Shown here in pieces: positions 1-8,596 of a DNA stretch of 64,000 bases. The position numbers and the translations under genes were made by a program. Every line of letters starts with the position of its first letter. Position 1 is the first letter of the stretch. Origin of the DNA: SHLQ01 sp964517125 (GTDB lineage Bacteria > Actinomycetota > Acidimicrobiia > Acidimicrobiales > SHLQ01); assembly GCA_964517125.1 (NCBI GenBank), contig CAZFBD010000014.1, positions 6,346 through 70,345 on the forward strand. Direction: 5' to 3'. The notes beneath the pieces were generated by a model. The model did no database searches. It saw only the letters and a list, made by a program, of their open reading frames with translations, and was not told the origin of the DNA.

Positions 1-1
1 T

Positions 2-1756
2 TACGACGCCCTCTACGGCACGGATGCGCTCGGCGACCTGCCCGAACCCGGCCCCTACAGCAGCGATCGGGGAGCACGGGTCATTGCCTGGGCTCGGAAT
101 TTCCTGGATGAGACGGTGCCCCTCGCCTCCGGATCCCATGCCGATGCCACGGCCTACCGAGTGGCCGACGGCGAACTGGTCGTCGAACTCGGAGCGGAGA
201 CCACCGGTCTTGCCCAGCCCGCACTGTTCGACGGGTACTCGGGTGCGCCCGAAGCTCCCACCAACATTCTCTTGGATCACAACGGCCTCGGAATCGACAT
301 CGTCATCGACGCGACGCACAACGTCGGCGCAGAGGACAAGGCCGGGGTTGCCGACGTCGTGCTCGAATCTGCCATGACGGCCATCGTCGACTGCGAGGAC
401 TCGGTCGCCGCTGTCGACAGCGAAGAGAAGGCCCTGGCCTACCGCAACTGGCTCGGACTCATGACCGGCAATCTCAGCGAGTCGGTGACGAAGGGCGACC
501 GCACCTTCACCCGTTCGCTCAACCCAGACCGCACGTACACGGCTCCCGACGGAAGCGAACTCGTTCGCACGGGCCGTTCACTGCTGCTCACCCGAAACGT
601 CGGACACCTGATGACGACGCCGGCTGTGCTCGACGGTGATGGAAACGAGATTCCTGAGGGCCTGCTCGATGCGATGGTCACCGTCGCCTGCGCCAAACAC
701 GATCTGAACAAGACGGGTGGCGCCCGCAACTCCCGCGAGGGTTCGGTCTACGTCGTGAAGCCGAAGATGCACGGTCCCGACGAGGTCGCCTTCACGAACG
801 ATGTGTTCACCCGGGTCGAGGAGCTGCTCGGCCTTCCGTTGAACACGGTCAAGATCGGCATCATGGACGAGGAGCGTCGTACGACGTTGAACCTGGCCGA
901 GTGCATCCGTGCCGCGAAGTCCAGGGTTGCCTTCATCAACACCGGCTTCCTGGATCGCACCGGCGACGAGATCCACACATCGATGCTTGCGGGACCCATG
1001 GTTCGCAAGGGCGATATGAAGGCCGAGCGGTGGATCGGCGCCTACGAGGACTGGAACGTCGACACCGGTCTCGCCTGTGGTCTGCAGGGCCGCGCCCAGA
1101 TCGGCAAGGGCATGTGGGCGGCCCCCGACCTGATGGGCGACATGCTCGAGCAGAAGATCGGTCATCCGCGTAGCGGGGCCAATTGCGCCTGGGTTCCCTC
1201 GCCGACCGCAGCCACGCTGCACGCCACCCACTACCACCAGGTCAACGTGCTGGAACGGCAACAGGAGCTCGCCGACAGCTTGGCCATCGGTGGCGCCCGC
1301 GCCACGGTCGATGATCTCCTGCAGATTCCTGTGGAGACGGCTCCGGATTGGTCGGCCGATGAGATCCAGGCAGAACTCGACAACAACGCGCAGGGCATCC
1401 TTGGCTACGTCGTTCGCTGGGTGGACCAGGGAGTCGGCTGTTCCAAGGTGCCCGACATCAACGATGTGGGCCTCATGGAGGACCGGGCAACGTGTCGCAT
1501 CTCGTCGCAGCACATGTCGAACTGGCTGCACCACGGCATCGCCACCGAATCGCAGATTCGCGAGACCATGGAACGGATGGCCGCAGTGGTCGATCGCCAG
1601 AACGTCGACGATGCTGCCTATGTGCCAATGGCACCCGGCTACGAGGGCGCCGCATACCGGGCCGCCCTCGACCTGGTGCTGTCCGGAGTCGAACAGCCTT
1701 CCGGCTACACCGAACCGATCCTTCACGCCCGCCGTCTCGAGCACAAAGCAACCTGA
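2..1756 (+). CDS. glcB: Malate synthase G (5' end outside window)
   Basis: Condenses glyoxylate with acetyl-CoA to malate in the cytoplasm. The frame is open from base 2, so the first visible codons belong to a gene that begins upstream; 584 residues are seen against about 720 for the family. Family blocks are clear: KEKALAYRNWLGLMTGNL, GRSLLLTRNVGHLMTTPAV, NSREGSVYVVKPKMHGPDEV, IGIMDEERRTTLNL, the glyoxylate/Mg region around FINTGFLDRTGDEIHTSM, and RATCRISSQHMSNWLHHGI near the C-terminus. It is first of five same-strand genes (glcB-G-D-E-F) with gaps of 11 bp or less or overlaps, so it probably consumes the glyoxylate made by the glycolate oxidase encoded downstream. Confidence 0.96.
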   Translation, partial: YDALYGTDALGDLPEPGPYSSDRGARVIAWARNFLDETVPLASGSHADATAYRVADGELVVELGAETTGLAQPALFDGYSGAPEAPTNILLDHNGLGIDIVIDATHNVGAEDKAGVADVVLESAMTAIVDCEDSVAAVDSEEKALAYRNWLGLMTGNLSESVTKGDRTFTRSLNPDRTYTAPDGSELVRTGRSLLLTRNVGHLMTTPAVLDGDGNEIPEGLLDAMVTVACAKHDLNKTGGARNSREGSVYVVKPKMHGPDEVAFTNDVFTRVEELLGLPLNTVKIGIMDEERRTTLNLAECIRAAKSRVAFINTGFLDRTGDEIHTSMLAGPMVRKGDMKAERWIGAYEDWNVDTGLACGLQGRAQIGKGMWAAPDLMGDMLEQKIGHPRSGANCAWVPSPTAATLHATHYHQVNVLERQQELADSLAIGGARATVDDLLQIPVETAPDWSADEIQAELDNNAQGILGYVVRWVDQGVGCSKVPDINDVGLMEDRATCRISSQHMSNWLHHGIATESQIRETMERMAAVVDRQNVDDAAYVPMAPGYEGAAYRAALDLVLSGVEQPSGYTEPILHARRLEHKAT

Positions 1757-1767
1757 ACCGGAGCACC

Positions 1768-2193
1768 ATGTCGATCACCATTTCGCAGGCACGCACCATC
1801 ATCTCGTCGGCCCTCGGTCATGGAAGCGAGGCGGGAATGAACCCGTTGTGTGTCGCCATGTTGGATGCGGGAGGTCACCTGGTGGCGTTCGAGCGTGAGG
1901 ATGGGGTCGCCAACCGCAGGTTCGATGTTGCCCACGGCAAGGCCTATGGAGCGATCTCGGTCGGCATGAGCAGCCGCAAGCTCGGCGAGGCGGCGGTCGA
2001 CTGGCCCCACTTCGTCAATGGACTCATCGGGGCGATGGACGGGAAGTTGGTGCCGGTCGCTGGTGGCGTGATCGTCGTCGATCCCGATGGCCAGACCATC
2101 GGAGCGGTCGGGTGCTCCGGCGACACGTCGGACAACGATGAAACTGCGATCCTCGCCGGGGTCGAATCTGCCGGACTGCAAGCGAAGGTCTGA
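1768..2193 (+). CDS. glcG: GlcG/HbpS-family heme-binding-like protein
   Basis: A 141-residue GlcG/HbpS (DUF336) protein. The family fold is visible in LCVAMLDAGGHLVAFEREDG, the central KAYGAISVGMSSRK and the C-terminal GGVIVVDPDGQTIGAVGCSG segments. HbpS members bind heme; GlcG of E. coli sits in the glc operon with unclear function. The ATG at 1768 lies 11 bp after the glcB stop and matches the family N-terminus (ISQARTIISSAL); longer in-frame extensions run inside glcB and are not credible. No signal peptide is seen, so it is probably cytoplasmic. Its position between malate synthase and the glycolate oxidase subunits suggests an accessory role in that pathway (inference). Confidence 0.9.
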   Translation: MSITISQARTIISSALGHGSEAGMNPLCVAMLDAGGHLVAFEREDGVANRRFDVAHGKAYGAISVGMSSRKLGEAAVDWPHFVNGLIGAMDGKLVPVAGGVIVVDPDGQTIGAVGCSGDTSDNDETAILAGVESAGLQAKV

Positions 2194-2195
2194 TC

Positions 2196-3683
2196 ATGGT
2201 GCTCGGAAAACTCCGTGAGCTCACTGGTCGCTCATCGAATGACGCTGGCTCTGGCGATCCGTTCGTTGACGGCTTGCGGGCGGCGCTTGCGCACGAACGA
2301 GTCAAGGTCGACGGCGCCCACCGTGCGCTCCACAGTCACGATTCGTCGGTGTTCGACGGAGGCAACTCGGGTCCCGTCGTGTACCCGGAGACCACGGCCG
2401 AGGTGCAGGCGGTGGTCCGCCTCGCCAACGAGTATCAGCGAAACGTCGTTCCCCGTGGCGCCGGCACCGGCCTGGCCGGCGGGGCCATTCCTCTTGGCGT
2501 TCCAGTGGTCGTGGCCGTCACCCGGATGAATGCAATCCTCGAGGTGGACGAAGCCAACCAGATCGCCTGGGTTGAACCCGGGGTGATCAACCTCGACCTC
2601 ACCAAGCAGCTCAAGCCGCTCGGGTATCACTTCGCCCCCGACCCATCGAGCCAGCAGGTCTGCACGGTCGGTGGAAACGTCGCCAACAATTCGGGTGGGC
2701 CGCATTGCCTCGCCTACGGCGTCACCAACGCCCACGTCGTGGCCATGGAGGTCGTGTTGCCGTCTGGCGACATCGCCATGCTCGGTGGGCTCGACGCAGA
2801 ACCACAGGGGTTGGATCTGCGGGGCGTCTTCATCGGCAGCGAGGGCACGCTCGGCATCGTCACGAAGGTTGCGGTGCGCATCACGAAGAACCGTCCAGCG
2901 GTTCGGACACTCCTCATGGCCTTTGACGACGTTCGCGATGCCGCCAACACCGTGAGCGAAGTCATCGCTGCCGGAATCGTCCCGGCTGCCATGGAGGTCA
3001 TGGACAAGGCGATCACCAACGCGGTCGAGAACTACGTGGGAGCGGGCTATCCGAAAGACGCTGCGGCGGTCTTGCTGGCCGAGGTCGATGGTCTGGACTC
3101 CGGGGTCGACATCGACGCCGACCGGATCGCCGAGATCGGTCGCTCGAACGCGGCAACCAGCGTGCGCCTGGCCGAGTCCGACGAGGAACGAGCGCTGCTC
3201 TGGAAAGGCCGCAAGACCGCCTTTGGTGCCGTCGCTCAGCTCGCACCCGACTACTACCTCCACGACACCGTCGTCCCCCGCTCAGCGTTGGCCGACGTGC
3301 TCGACGAGATCTACGCCATCGCCGATCGCTACGACCTGCTGATCATGAACGTGTTCCACGCAGGTGACGGGAACCTGCATCCGCTGATCGTCTTCGACGC
3401 CCGCGACGAAGGTGTGCTCGATCGGGTACACGCGGCCGGGGGAGAGATCATCACTGCATCCCTTGATGCCGGTGGCGTCCTGTCGGGAGAGCACGGCATC
3501 GGGGTCGAGAAGCAGAAGTACATGGGGCGCATGTTCACCGACGATGACCTCGACCATCAGAACCGCCTCCGTCAGGCGTTCGATCCCGGATGCAGAACGA
3601 ACCCGGGCAAGGTCATTCCGTCGGGCCACAGTTGTGCCGACATTCAGTCGCTTCGCTCCGTGCCGAACGAGGTGTGGGGATGA
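2196..3683 (+). CDS. glcD: Glycolate oxidase FAD subunit GlcD
   Basis: FAD-linked catalytic subunit of the membrane-associated glycolate oxidase, oxidising glycolate to glyoxylate; 495 residues, normal length. The N-terminal PCMH-type FAD domain shows VVYPETTAEVQAVVRLAN, the pyrophosphate loop PRGAGTGLAGGA and GGNVANNSGGPHCLAYG; the C-terminal FAD-oxidase domain shows NVFHAGDGNLHPLIVFD and SGEHGIGVEKQKYMG. The start is 2 bp after the glcG stop. Its stop overlaps the next start (ATGA at 3680-3683), so glcE is translationally coupled. D-lactate dehydrogenases share this fold; linked glcE, glcF and malate synthase favour glycolate. Confidence 0.95.
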   Translation: MVLGKLRELTGRSSNDAGSGDPFVDGLRAALAHERVKVDGAHRALHSHDSSVFDGGNSGPVVYPETTAEVQAVVRLANEYQRNVVPRGAGTGLAGGAIPLGVPVVVAVTRMNAILEVDEANQIAWVEPGVINLDLTKQLKPLGYHFAPDPSSQQVCTVGGNVANNSGGPHCLAYGVTNAHVVAMEVVLPSGDIAMLGGLDAEPQGLDLRGVFIGSEGTLGIVTKVAVRITKNRPAVRTLLMAFDDVRDAANTVSEVIAAGIVPAAMEVMDKAITNAVENYVGAGYPKDAAAVLLAEVDGLDSGVDIDADRIAEIGRSNAATSVRLAESDEERALLWKGRKTAFGAVAQLAPDYYLHDTVVPRSALADVLDEIYAIADRYDLLIMNVFHAGDGNLHPLIVFDARDEGVLDRVHAAGGEIITASLDAGGVLSGEHGIGVEKQKYMGRMFTDDDLDHQNRLRQAFDPGCRTNPGKVIPSGHSCADIQSLRSVPNEVWG

Positions 3684-4600
3684 CGGCAACGCTGACCGTT
3701 GATGACCCGATCCTCCAGGACTTCGCCGAGGAAGTCGGCGAGTCCGGACCGGTCGCGATCGAGGGCGGCCGCACGCGCTGGGACCTTGGCGGTGCATCCG
3801 AAGGTGAGCCCCGACTCCTCCGTGCCCCAGCCGGCATCGTCGACTACAAGCCCGAGGAGATGACCGTGCAGGTGCGGGCCGGTACGAGCGTGGCCGATCT
3901 GCACGCTGCGCTCGCCGAGAAGGGCCAACGCAGCGCCCTTCCGGAACGTGGCGGAACCGTGGGCGGCGCTCTCGTCGTCGGCGAGAACGACCTCACTGCG
4001 CTTGGTCGTGGTCGAACGCGGGAGAGCCTGCTGCAGGTTCGGTACGTCTCGGCCGAGGGTCGGATCGTCAGCTCTGGCGGTCCCACCGTGAAGAACGTCT
4101 CTGGGTTCGATCTGCCCCGGCTGATGGTCGGCTCGCTCGGTACGCTCGGCTGCCTGGCCGAGGTCATTCTTCGGACCAATCCGATTCCAGCCGAATCCCG
4201 CTGGCTCAAGGCAGCAGGGGTTGACGCTGCCGCAGCGTTCGATGCGCTGTTGCATCCGAGTGCTGTCCTGTCCGACGGAACCAGCACCTGGGTGCTGCTC
4301 GAAGGTCACGGTCCCGACGTTGACCAGCAGGCCAGCGTTTTGTCGGCGCTTGGCTCGTTCCAACAGGTGGACGGCCCGCCCGAACTTCCAGCGCACCGAT
4401 GGTCGCTTTCTCCTGCCGCGGCGAGCGAGTTCTCCTCCGGCGAGTTTGTCGCCGCCATTGGACTCGGTCTTGTCTTCGCCGACATGCCGCAGCCCGCACG
4501 AGAACTGGATGCCGCCGTTGCCATCATTGGTGACCGGATGAAGGAGAACTTCGACCCGACCGGCCGGTTGAACCCCGGCCGACACCCCGGACGGAAATGA
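3680..4600 (+). CDS. glcE: Glycolate oxidase subunit GlcE
   Basis: Second FAD-binding-type subunit of glycolate oxidase, 306 residues. The PCMH core is visible (VQVRAGTSVADLHAALAEKG, GGTVGGALVVGEND, then GGPTVKNVSGFDLPRLMVGS and LGTLGCLAEVILRTNP), ending with the usual NPGRHPG tail. The ATG at 3680 overlaps the glcD stop by 4 bp, which fixes the start better than upstream in-frame codons that lie inside glcD. Genes of this type have a short, poorly conserved N-terminus, as here. It acts with GlcD and the iron-sulfur subunit GlcF, 7 bp downstream. Confidence 0.93.
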   Translation: MTATLTVDDPILQDFAEEVGESGPVAIEGGRTRWDLGGASEGEPRLLRAPAGIVDYKPEEMTVQVRAGTSVADLHAALAEKGQRSALPERGGTVGGALVVGENDLTALGRGRTRESLLQVRYVSAEGRIVSSGGPTVKNVSGFDLPRLMVGSLGTLGCLAEVILRTNPIPAESRWLKAAGVDAAAAFDALLHPSAVLSDGTSTWVLLEGHGPDVDQQASVLSALGSFQQVDGPPELPAHRWSLSPAAASEFSSGEFVAAIGLGLVFADMPQPARELDAAVAIIGDRMKENFDPTGRLNPGRHPGRK

Positions 4601-4607
4601 GACGACC

Positions 4608-5753
4608 ATGGATCTGAAGATCGATGCCGACGACCTCAACAAGTGCGTGCAGTGCGGACTCTGCCTGCCGCACTGTCCGACCTATCGGGTGAGTGGTGAC
4701 GAGACGATGTCGCCCCGGGGTCGCATCAAACTCATGCGGGAGGTGCAGGACAACGGTGCACCGGTCACCGAAGAGGTCATTGACGCGTTCTCCACCTGCG
4801 TGCAGTGCCGCGGCTGCGAACCGGCCTGCCCGTCGGGTGTGCCGTACGGGCACATGATGGAGTCGACGCGGGAAACGCTGGCCGACGCCGGCCAGATGAC
4901 CCCCACATGGCAGCGCCTGGCCATGAAGCCGCTGGCCAATCCCACCCTGCTCAACGCCGGCACCCGGGCGCTTTCGGTTGCCCAGAAGTTGAAGGTCGTG
5001 CCCGAACGCCTCGGCCTCTCGCACGAGATTCCGCTCACCCAACCGAAGCTCGAAGCGACCGGTTCCGACGTCTACCTGTTCACCGGTTGCGTGATGGACA
5101 CGATGCAACGCAGCGTGCACGACGCCGGCCTGCAGGTGCTGACCGCCGCCGGATTCGGGGTCATGCCCACCGGCGACGCGGCCCCGTGCTGCGGAGCGCT
5201 GCAAGCACACGCCGGGCTGGCCGGCGAGACGCGTTCGCTCGCCGAACGCATGATGACCAATCTTGAGCCGGACATCCCGGTGCTCGTCGACTCCGCCGGC
5301 TGCGGCGCGGCGATGAAGGACTACGGGCACCTGCTCGGTACCGACGAGGCCAAGGCCTTCAGTGAACGTGTCTTCGACATGCAGGAGTTCCTGGCGATGC
5401 ACGTCGACAAACTCCCGGCCGGCGAACCGCTCGACCTGCGTGTTGCCGTGCAGGATCCCTGCCACCTGCGCCATGTTCAGCGGGTACACGAAGCCACCCG
5501 AACCGTTCTGCGGCCCTACGTCCGTGAGCTCGTCGAGCTCGACGACGAAGGTCTGTGCTGCGGCGCCGGTGGTGCCTACTCGATCTTCGAGCCCGAGCTC
5601 GCCGGTCAGATCCGCGACCGGAAGGTCGCGTCGATCGATCGGGCCACTCCCGACGTCGTCGCAAGCGCCAACCCCGGGTGCAGCATGCACCTCGGCTCCG
5701 TTGGCGTGCCGACCAAGCATCCGATCGAGCTGATCCACGAAGCGATCAGCTGA
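4608..5753 (+). CDS. glcF: Glycolate oxidase iron-sulfur subunit GlcF
   Basis: Iron-sulfur electron-transfer subunit (381 residues) passing electrons from GlcD/E to the respiratory quinone pool. Two 4Fe-4S cluster motifs are near the N-terminus: CVQCGLCLPHCP (residues ~10-21) and CVQCRGCEPACP (~64-75). Two CCG cysteine-rich domains follow, with signatures FTGCVMD, APCCGALQAHAG, DSAGCGAA and later DPCHLRHVQ, LCCGAGGAYS, ANPGCSMHLG. Last gene of the glc run; the convergent gene starts 12 bp beyond its stop. Confidence 0.95.
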   Translation: MDLKIDADDLNKCVQCGLCLPHCPTYRVSGDETMSPRGRIKLMREVQDNGAPVTEEVIDAFSTCVQCRGCEPACPSGVPYGHMMESTRETLADAGQMTPTWQRLAMKPLANPTLLNAGTRALSVAQKLKVVPERLGLSHEIPLTQPKLEATGSDVYLFTGCVMDTMQRSVHDAGLQVLTAAGFGVMPTGDAAPCCGALQAHAGLAGETRSLAERMMTNLEPDIPVLVDSAGCGAAMKDYGHLLGTDEAKAFSERVFDMQEFLAMHVDKLPAGEPLDLRVAVQDPCHLRHVQRVHEATRTVLRPYVRELVELDDEGLCCGAGGAYSIFEPELAGQIRDRKVASIDRATPDVVASANPGCSMHLGSVGVPTKHPIELIHEAIS

Positions 5754-5765
5754 CGGTCGGGTGGC

Positions 5766-6335
5766 TCAGCGAGCCATCGAATAGAACTCGTCGTTCGGCC
5801 GCATCGACGTGAGGTTTGCCAGACGGTTCGACATCGCAAAGAACGCCGTGATTGCGCCGATGTCCCAGATCTGGTCGGTCGTGAATCCCTTGCTGCGCAT
5901 GTCCTCGATGTCGGCGTTGCTCACCGACGCGGAGTCATTCACCATCCGAAGCGCGAAGTCCACCATGTGGCGTTCCCGCTCGGACAGGTCGGCCTTCCAT
6001 GGGTTGATGGCCACCTGGTCGGCAATCAGTGGGTTCTTGGCGCGGATACGGAGGATCGCGCCGTGAGCGACCACGCAGTACAAACAGTCGTTCACCGCGC
6101 TCGTGGCGACGACGATCATTTCCCGTTCGGCCTTGGACAGGCCCTCGCTCTTGTCCATCAGCGCATCGTGGGCAGCGAAGAACGCCCGGAACTCCTCTGG
6201 TCGGTACGCCAGCGCAAGGAACACGTTGGGCACGAACCCCGACTTCTCCTGGACCGTCTCGATCATCTGACGGATGTCTTCCGGCATCTCGTCGAGCGCA
6301 GGCACGGGAAATCTGGAGATGGGATGTTCACTCAT
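5766..6335 (-). CDS. AhpD-like carboxymuconolactone decarboxylase-family protein
   Basis: A 189-residue peroxidase-related (AhpD/CMD fold) protein. The redox motif of AhpD is present as E-x11-C-x2-C-x3-H (segment EREMIVVATSAVNDCLYCV followed by AHG), so thiol peroxidase or thiol relay activity is plausible; the natural substrate is unknown. The chosen start gives MSEHPISRFPVPAL, which matches the usual N-terminus of these proteins; an in-frame ATG 24 codons further upstream would add non-conserved sequence. It is convergent with glcF and stands alone on the minus strand. Confidence 0.82.
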   Translation of the reverse strand: MSEHPISRFPVPALDEMPEDIRQMIETVQEKSGFVPNVFLALAYRPEEFRAFFAAHDALMDKSEGLSKAEREMIVVATSAVNDCLYCVVAHGAILRIRAKNPLIADQVAINPWKADLSERERHMVDFALRMVNDSASVSNADIEDMRSKGFTTDQIWDIGAITAFFAMSNRLANLTSMRPNDEFYSMAR

Positions 6336-6493
6336 GCACCCATCTTTGCGCTCCGCGCTGGCGTGGGCAATCGAATCGAAACCGGCCATCGACCGTCTGA
6401 TGCGCACGCTGCGAAGGCTGCCGCTCGTGCGACGTGTCGCGTTCAGACCAGTCGGTGTCCGATCCGGACCTGTTCGGGGTCGGCAACGAATCG

Positions 6494-6499
6494 TAGATT
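6494..6499 (+). promoter_or_regulatory. -10 element (TAGATT) for a leaderless transcript
   Basis: TAGATT ends 6 bp before the ATG at 6506 and no Shine-Dalgarno sequence is seen. This fits the leaderless promoter pattern repeated across the window. Confidence 0.55.
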
Positions 6500-6505
6500 C
6501 TGCCC

Positions 6506-7494
6506 ATGGCAGCCATTGAAACGATCACCCTTCGACTGAACGACGATGCATCCGCAGAGGCCTTCGCCGCCGCAAACGCAAAGGTGGAGGCCGAGTACCT
6601 TCCCCTGCAGTCCGGCTTCAACGCCGGAACGCGAGTGACCACCGTCGACGAGACCGGCGAGTGGACGATCTCGTTGCGCTGGGACAGCGCCCGGGACGCC
6701 GACGCCTCGATGGCATCGTTCATGGACGCACCGGCCACCCAGGACTTTCTTGCGTTGATGGACGCCTCCTCGATGGTGCTGGACCGACGCGTCGAGGTTG
6801 CCTCGGCGGCGTCTCCCGGCCTGGCGAATGCGCAGAGCCTGTATCTCGAAGGCATCCGGGATGGCGATGTTCGCCGTGCCGTCGAGGCCTACACCGGTGA
6901 CCGGTACACCCAGCATTCGACCGGTGTCCGCGACGGGGTTGAAGGGTTTGTCGAGTTCTTCGAACCCTTCGTCAAGAACAACCCGGTCCGTGACATCGAG
7001 CTCGTCCGGTCCGTTGTCGACGGCCGCTTCGTCTTCATCCAGGCGGCACAGGAGTTGAACGACGGTGCAGCCCGCTGGATCACCACCGATCTGTTCGACA
7101 CGGACGGCAACGGCAAGATCATCGAACACTGGGATGTCATCCACGAATGGGGAGGCACGAACCCCGGCGGACACAACCAGGTCGATGGTGCCACAGAGAT
7201 CACCGACCTGCACCTGACCGAGGAGAACAAGGAAGTCGTCCGGCGGCTCATGACCGAGGCCTTCTGCGAAACGCCGACCGCACCGTTCTCCGACTTCATC
7301 TCGGCCGAGACCTACATCAATCACAACCCGGACGCTCCCGATGGCCTCGAAACCCTCGAAATGATGGATCGCAACAGCCGCGAAACCGGTGAGGCGCTCT
7401 TCTACCGCGAGGTGCACCAGATCATCGGCCAGGGCAACTTCGTTGTCTGTTTCGCCCATCAGGTGTGGAACAGCATCGAGTACGCGGCGTTCGG
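6506..7494 (+). pseudogene. SnoaL-like double-domain protein, 3' end lost at a join
   Basis: About 329 residues are readable. Residues 1-100 resemble a small dimeric alpha/beta-barrel (antibiotic monooxygenase-type) domain. Two SnoaL-like (NTF2-fold) domains follow: one from ~110 to 225 ending in KIIEHWDVIHEW, and a second from ~238. The second domain runs normally through VVCFAHQVWNSIEYAAF and should continue with an ADG-x-LVEHWD strand as the first does. Instead the frame enters another gene at about 7492-7496 and continues as arginine-rich nonsense. The downstream bases encode ADGQLV in another frame as part of a kinase, so the break lies at a short stretch of similarity. Either a real deletion or a chimeric assembly explains it. 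Confidence 0.7.
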
Positions 7495-8468
7495 TGCGTA
7501 CCGCCGATGGCCAGCTCGTCGTGCTGGCGGGTGCGGAAGTCGAAGTGATCGACGAGACGCTCAACGGCTTGATCCAGCTGTTCGTCCTCGCCGTCCCGAT
7601 CTTCGGGCTTCTGGTCGGAGGTGTCACGTTCTTCATCGCAGGTCGGGTGCTGGAGCCCGTGGAACAGATCCGGGCTCAGGCGGAAGGCATCGGGGCCGAA
7701 ACACTCGGAGCGCGGGTGCCCGTTCCTGACTCGGGGGACGAGATTCATGACCTCGCCGTCACGATGAACTCCATGCTTGACCGCTTGGAGGCCCACGAGC
7801 AGTCCCAGCGCCAGTTCAGCGCCGACGCGTCCCATGAGCTGAAGAGTCCGATCGCAAACGTGCGTGCGCTGGTCGACACCACCGAGCTCGACGATCCCGA
7901 GTGGTCTCGATTGCGCACTCGCCTGGCTGGCGAAACGGACCGGCTACGCGATCTGGTCGACAACCCGCTCTTTCTGGCAACGACCTCTGGAGGGCGCCGA
8001 CGCAAGCCGCCGACAACCGTGAACCTCGACGATCTCATCTTCGATGAAGCCGAGCTGTTGGCGTCAACCACGGATGTGGCCGTCGACCTCTCGGGGATCC
8101 AGCCGGTGCAGGTGTTGGGCGATCGGGCGGACCTGCAACGTCTCGTTCGGAACCTCGCCGACAACGCTGCCCGTCATGCGAGGACTCGGGTGTACTTCAG
8201 CAGCTCCATGGGCGCAGCCGGAAACGAATCGGTTGAGCTTCGAGTGGCCGATGACGGCGACGGCATCGCCGAGTCCGATCGAAGCCTTGTGTTCGAACGA
8301 TTCACGCGTCTTGATGAAGCGCGGGCGCGCGACGACGGAGGGTCCGGTCTCGGGCTCTCGATCGTGCGCCAGATCGTCGACGACCATGGCGGGACCATCC
8401 TCATCGAGGCCTCGGACATGGGTGGAGCGGAGTTCGTGGTGGAGCTCCCAGCGCCCGATCGGTTGTGA
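7494..8468 (+). pseudogene. Sensor histidine kinase, N-terminal part missing
   Basis: 324 residues of a two-component kinase are left. Visible in order: the end of an extracytoplasmic sensor region (RTADGQLVVLAGAEVEVIDE), one transmembrane helix (LFVLAVPIFGLLVGGVTFFI), a HAMP linker, the H-box DASHELKSPIANVRA, the N-box NLADNAARHA, ADDGDGI and the G-box GSGLGLSIV. A first transmembrane helix and most of the sensor domain are absent; complete kinases of this class have about 450 residues. A GTG at 7494 could start a shortened protein but has no ribosome site. No response regulator gene is adjacent, which is unusual and fits lost DNA at the join. Confidence 0.75.
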
Positions 8469-8506
8469 ACCCGTTCACCGATGTGAACGTGTTCATCACG
8501 ATGAAC
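8465..8506. promoter_or_regulatory. Tandem CRP-like palindromes before the spondin gene
   Basis: Two 14-bp palindromes of the form GTGA-N6-TCAY lie at 8465-8478 (GTGAACCCGTTCAC) and 8483-8496 (GTGAACGTGTTCAT), 18 bp apart, with a further half-site ATGAAC at 8501-8506. The shape matches CRP/FNR-family sites (known family: TGTGA-N6-TCACA). The first site overlaps the kinase stop codon; the last half-site ends 90 bp before the spondin ATG. Which regulator binds is unknown. Confidence 0.6.
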
Positions 8507-8583
8507 TCCCACAGAACGATGACTGTCCGCTGCTGACAGATCACCTCCCGTGCTCTTTCCTTCTGGACGAGAGGCAACAAACA

Positions 8584-8590
8584 CGAGGAG
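8584..8590 (+). promoter_or_regulatory. Ribosome binding site of the spondin gene
   Basis: CGAGGAG, 6 bp before the ATG at 8597; one of the clearest Shine-Dalgarno sites in the window, in contrast to the many leaderless starts. Confidence 0.6.
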
Positions 8591-8596
8591 TGATGA

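Noticed and set aside
578..1744. A 388-codon open frame antisense to glcB
   Set aside because: Composition is His/Arg/Gly-rich without domain signals; the plus-strand frame is unmistakable malate synthase.
8473..8506. PHO box (GTTCACC-type direct repeats of Streptomyces PhoP)
   Set aside because: PHO boxes have an 11-bp period of direct repeats; here the half-sites form inverted pairs with an 18-bp period, which fits CRP-like dimers better.
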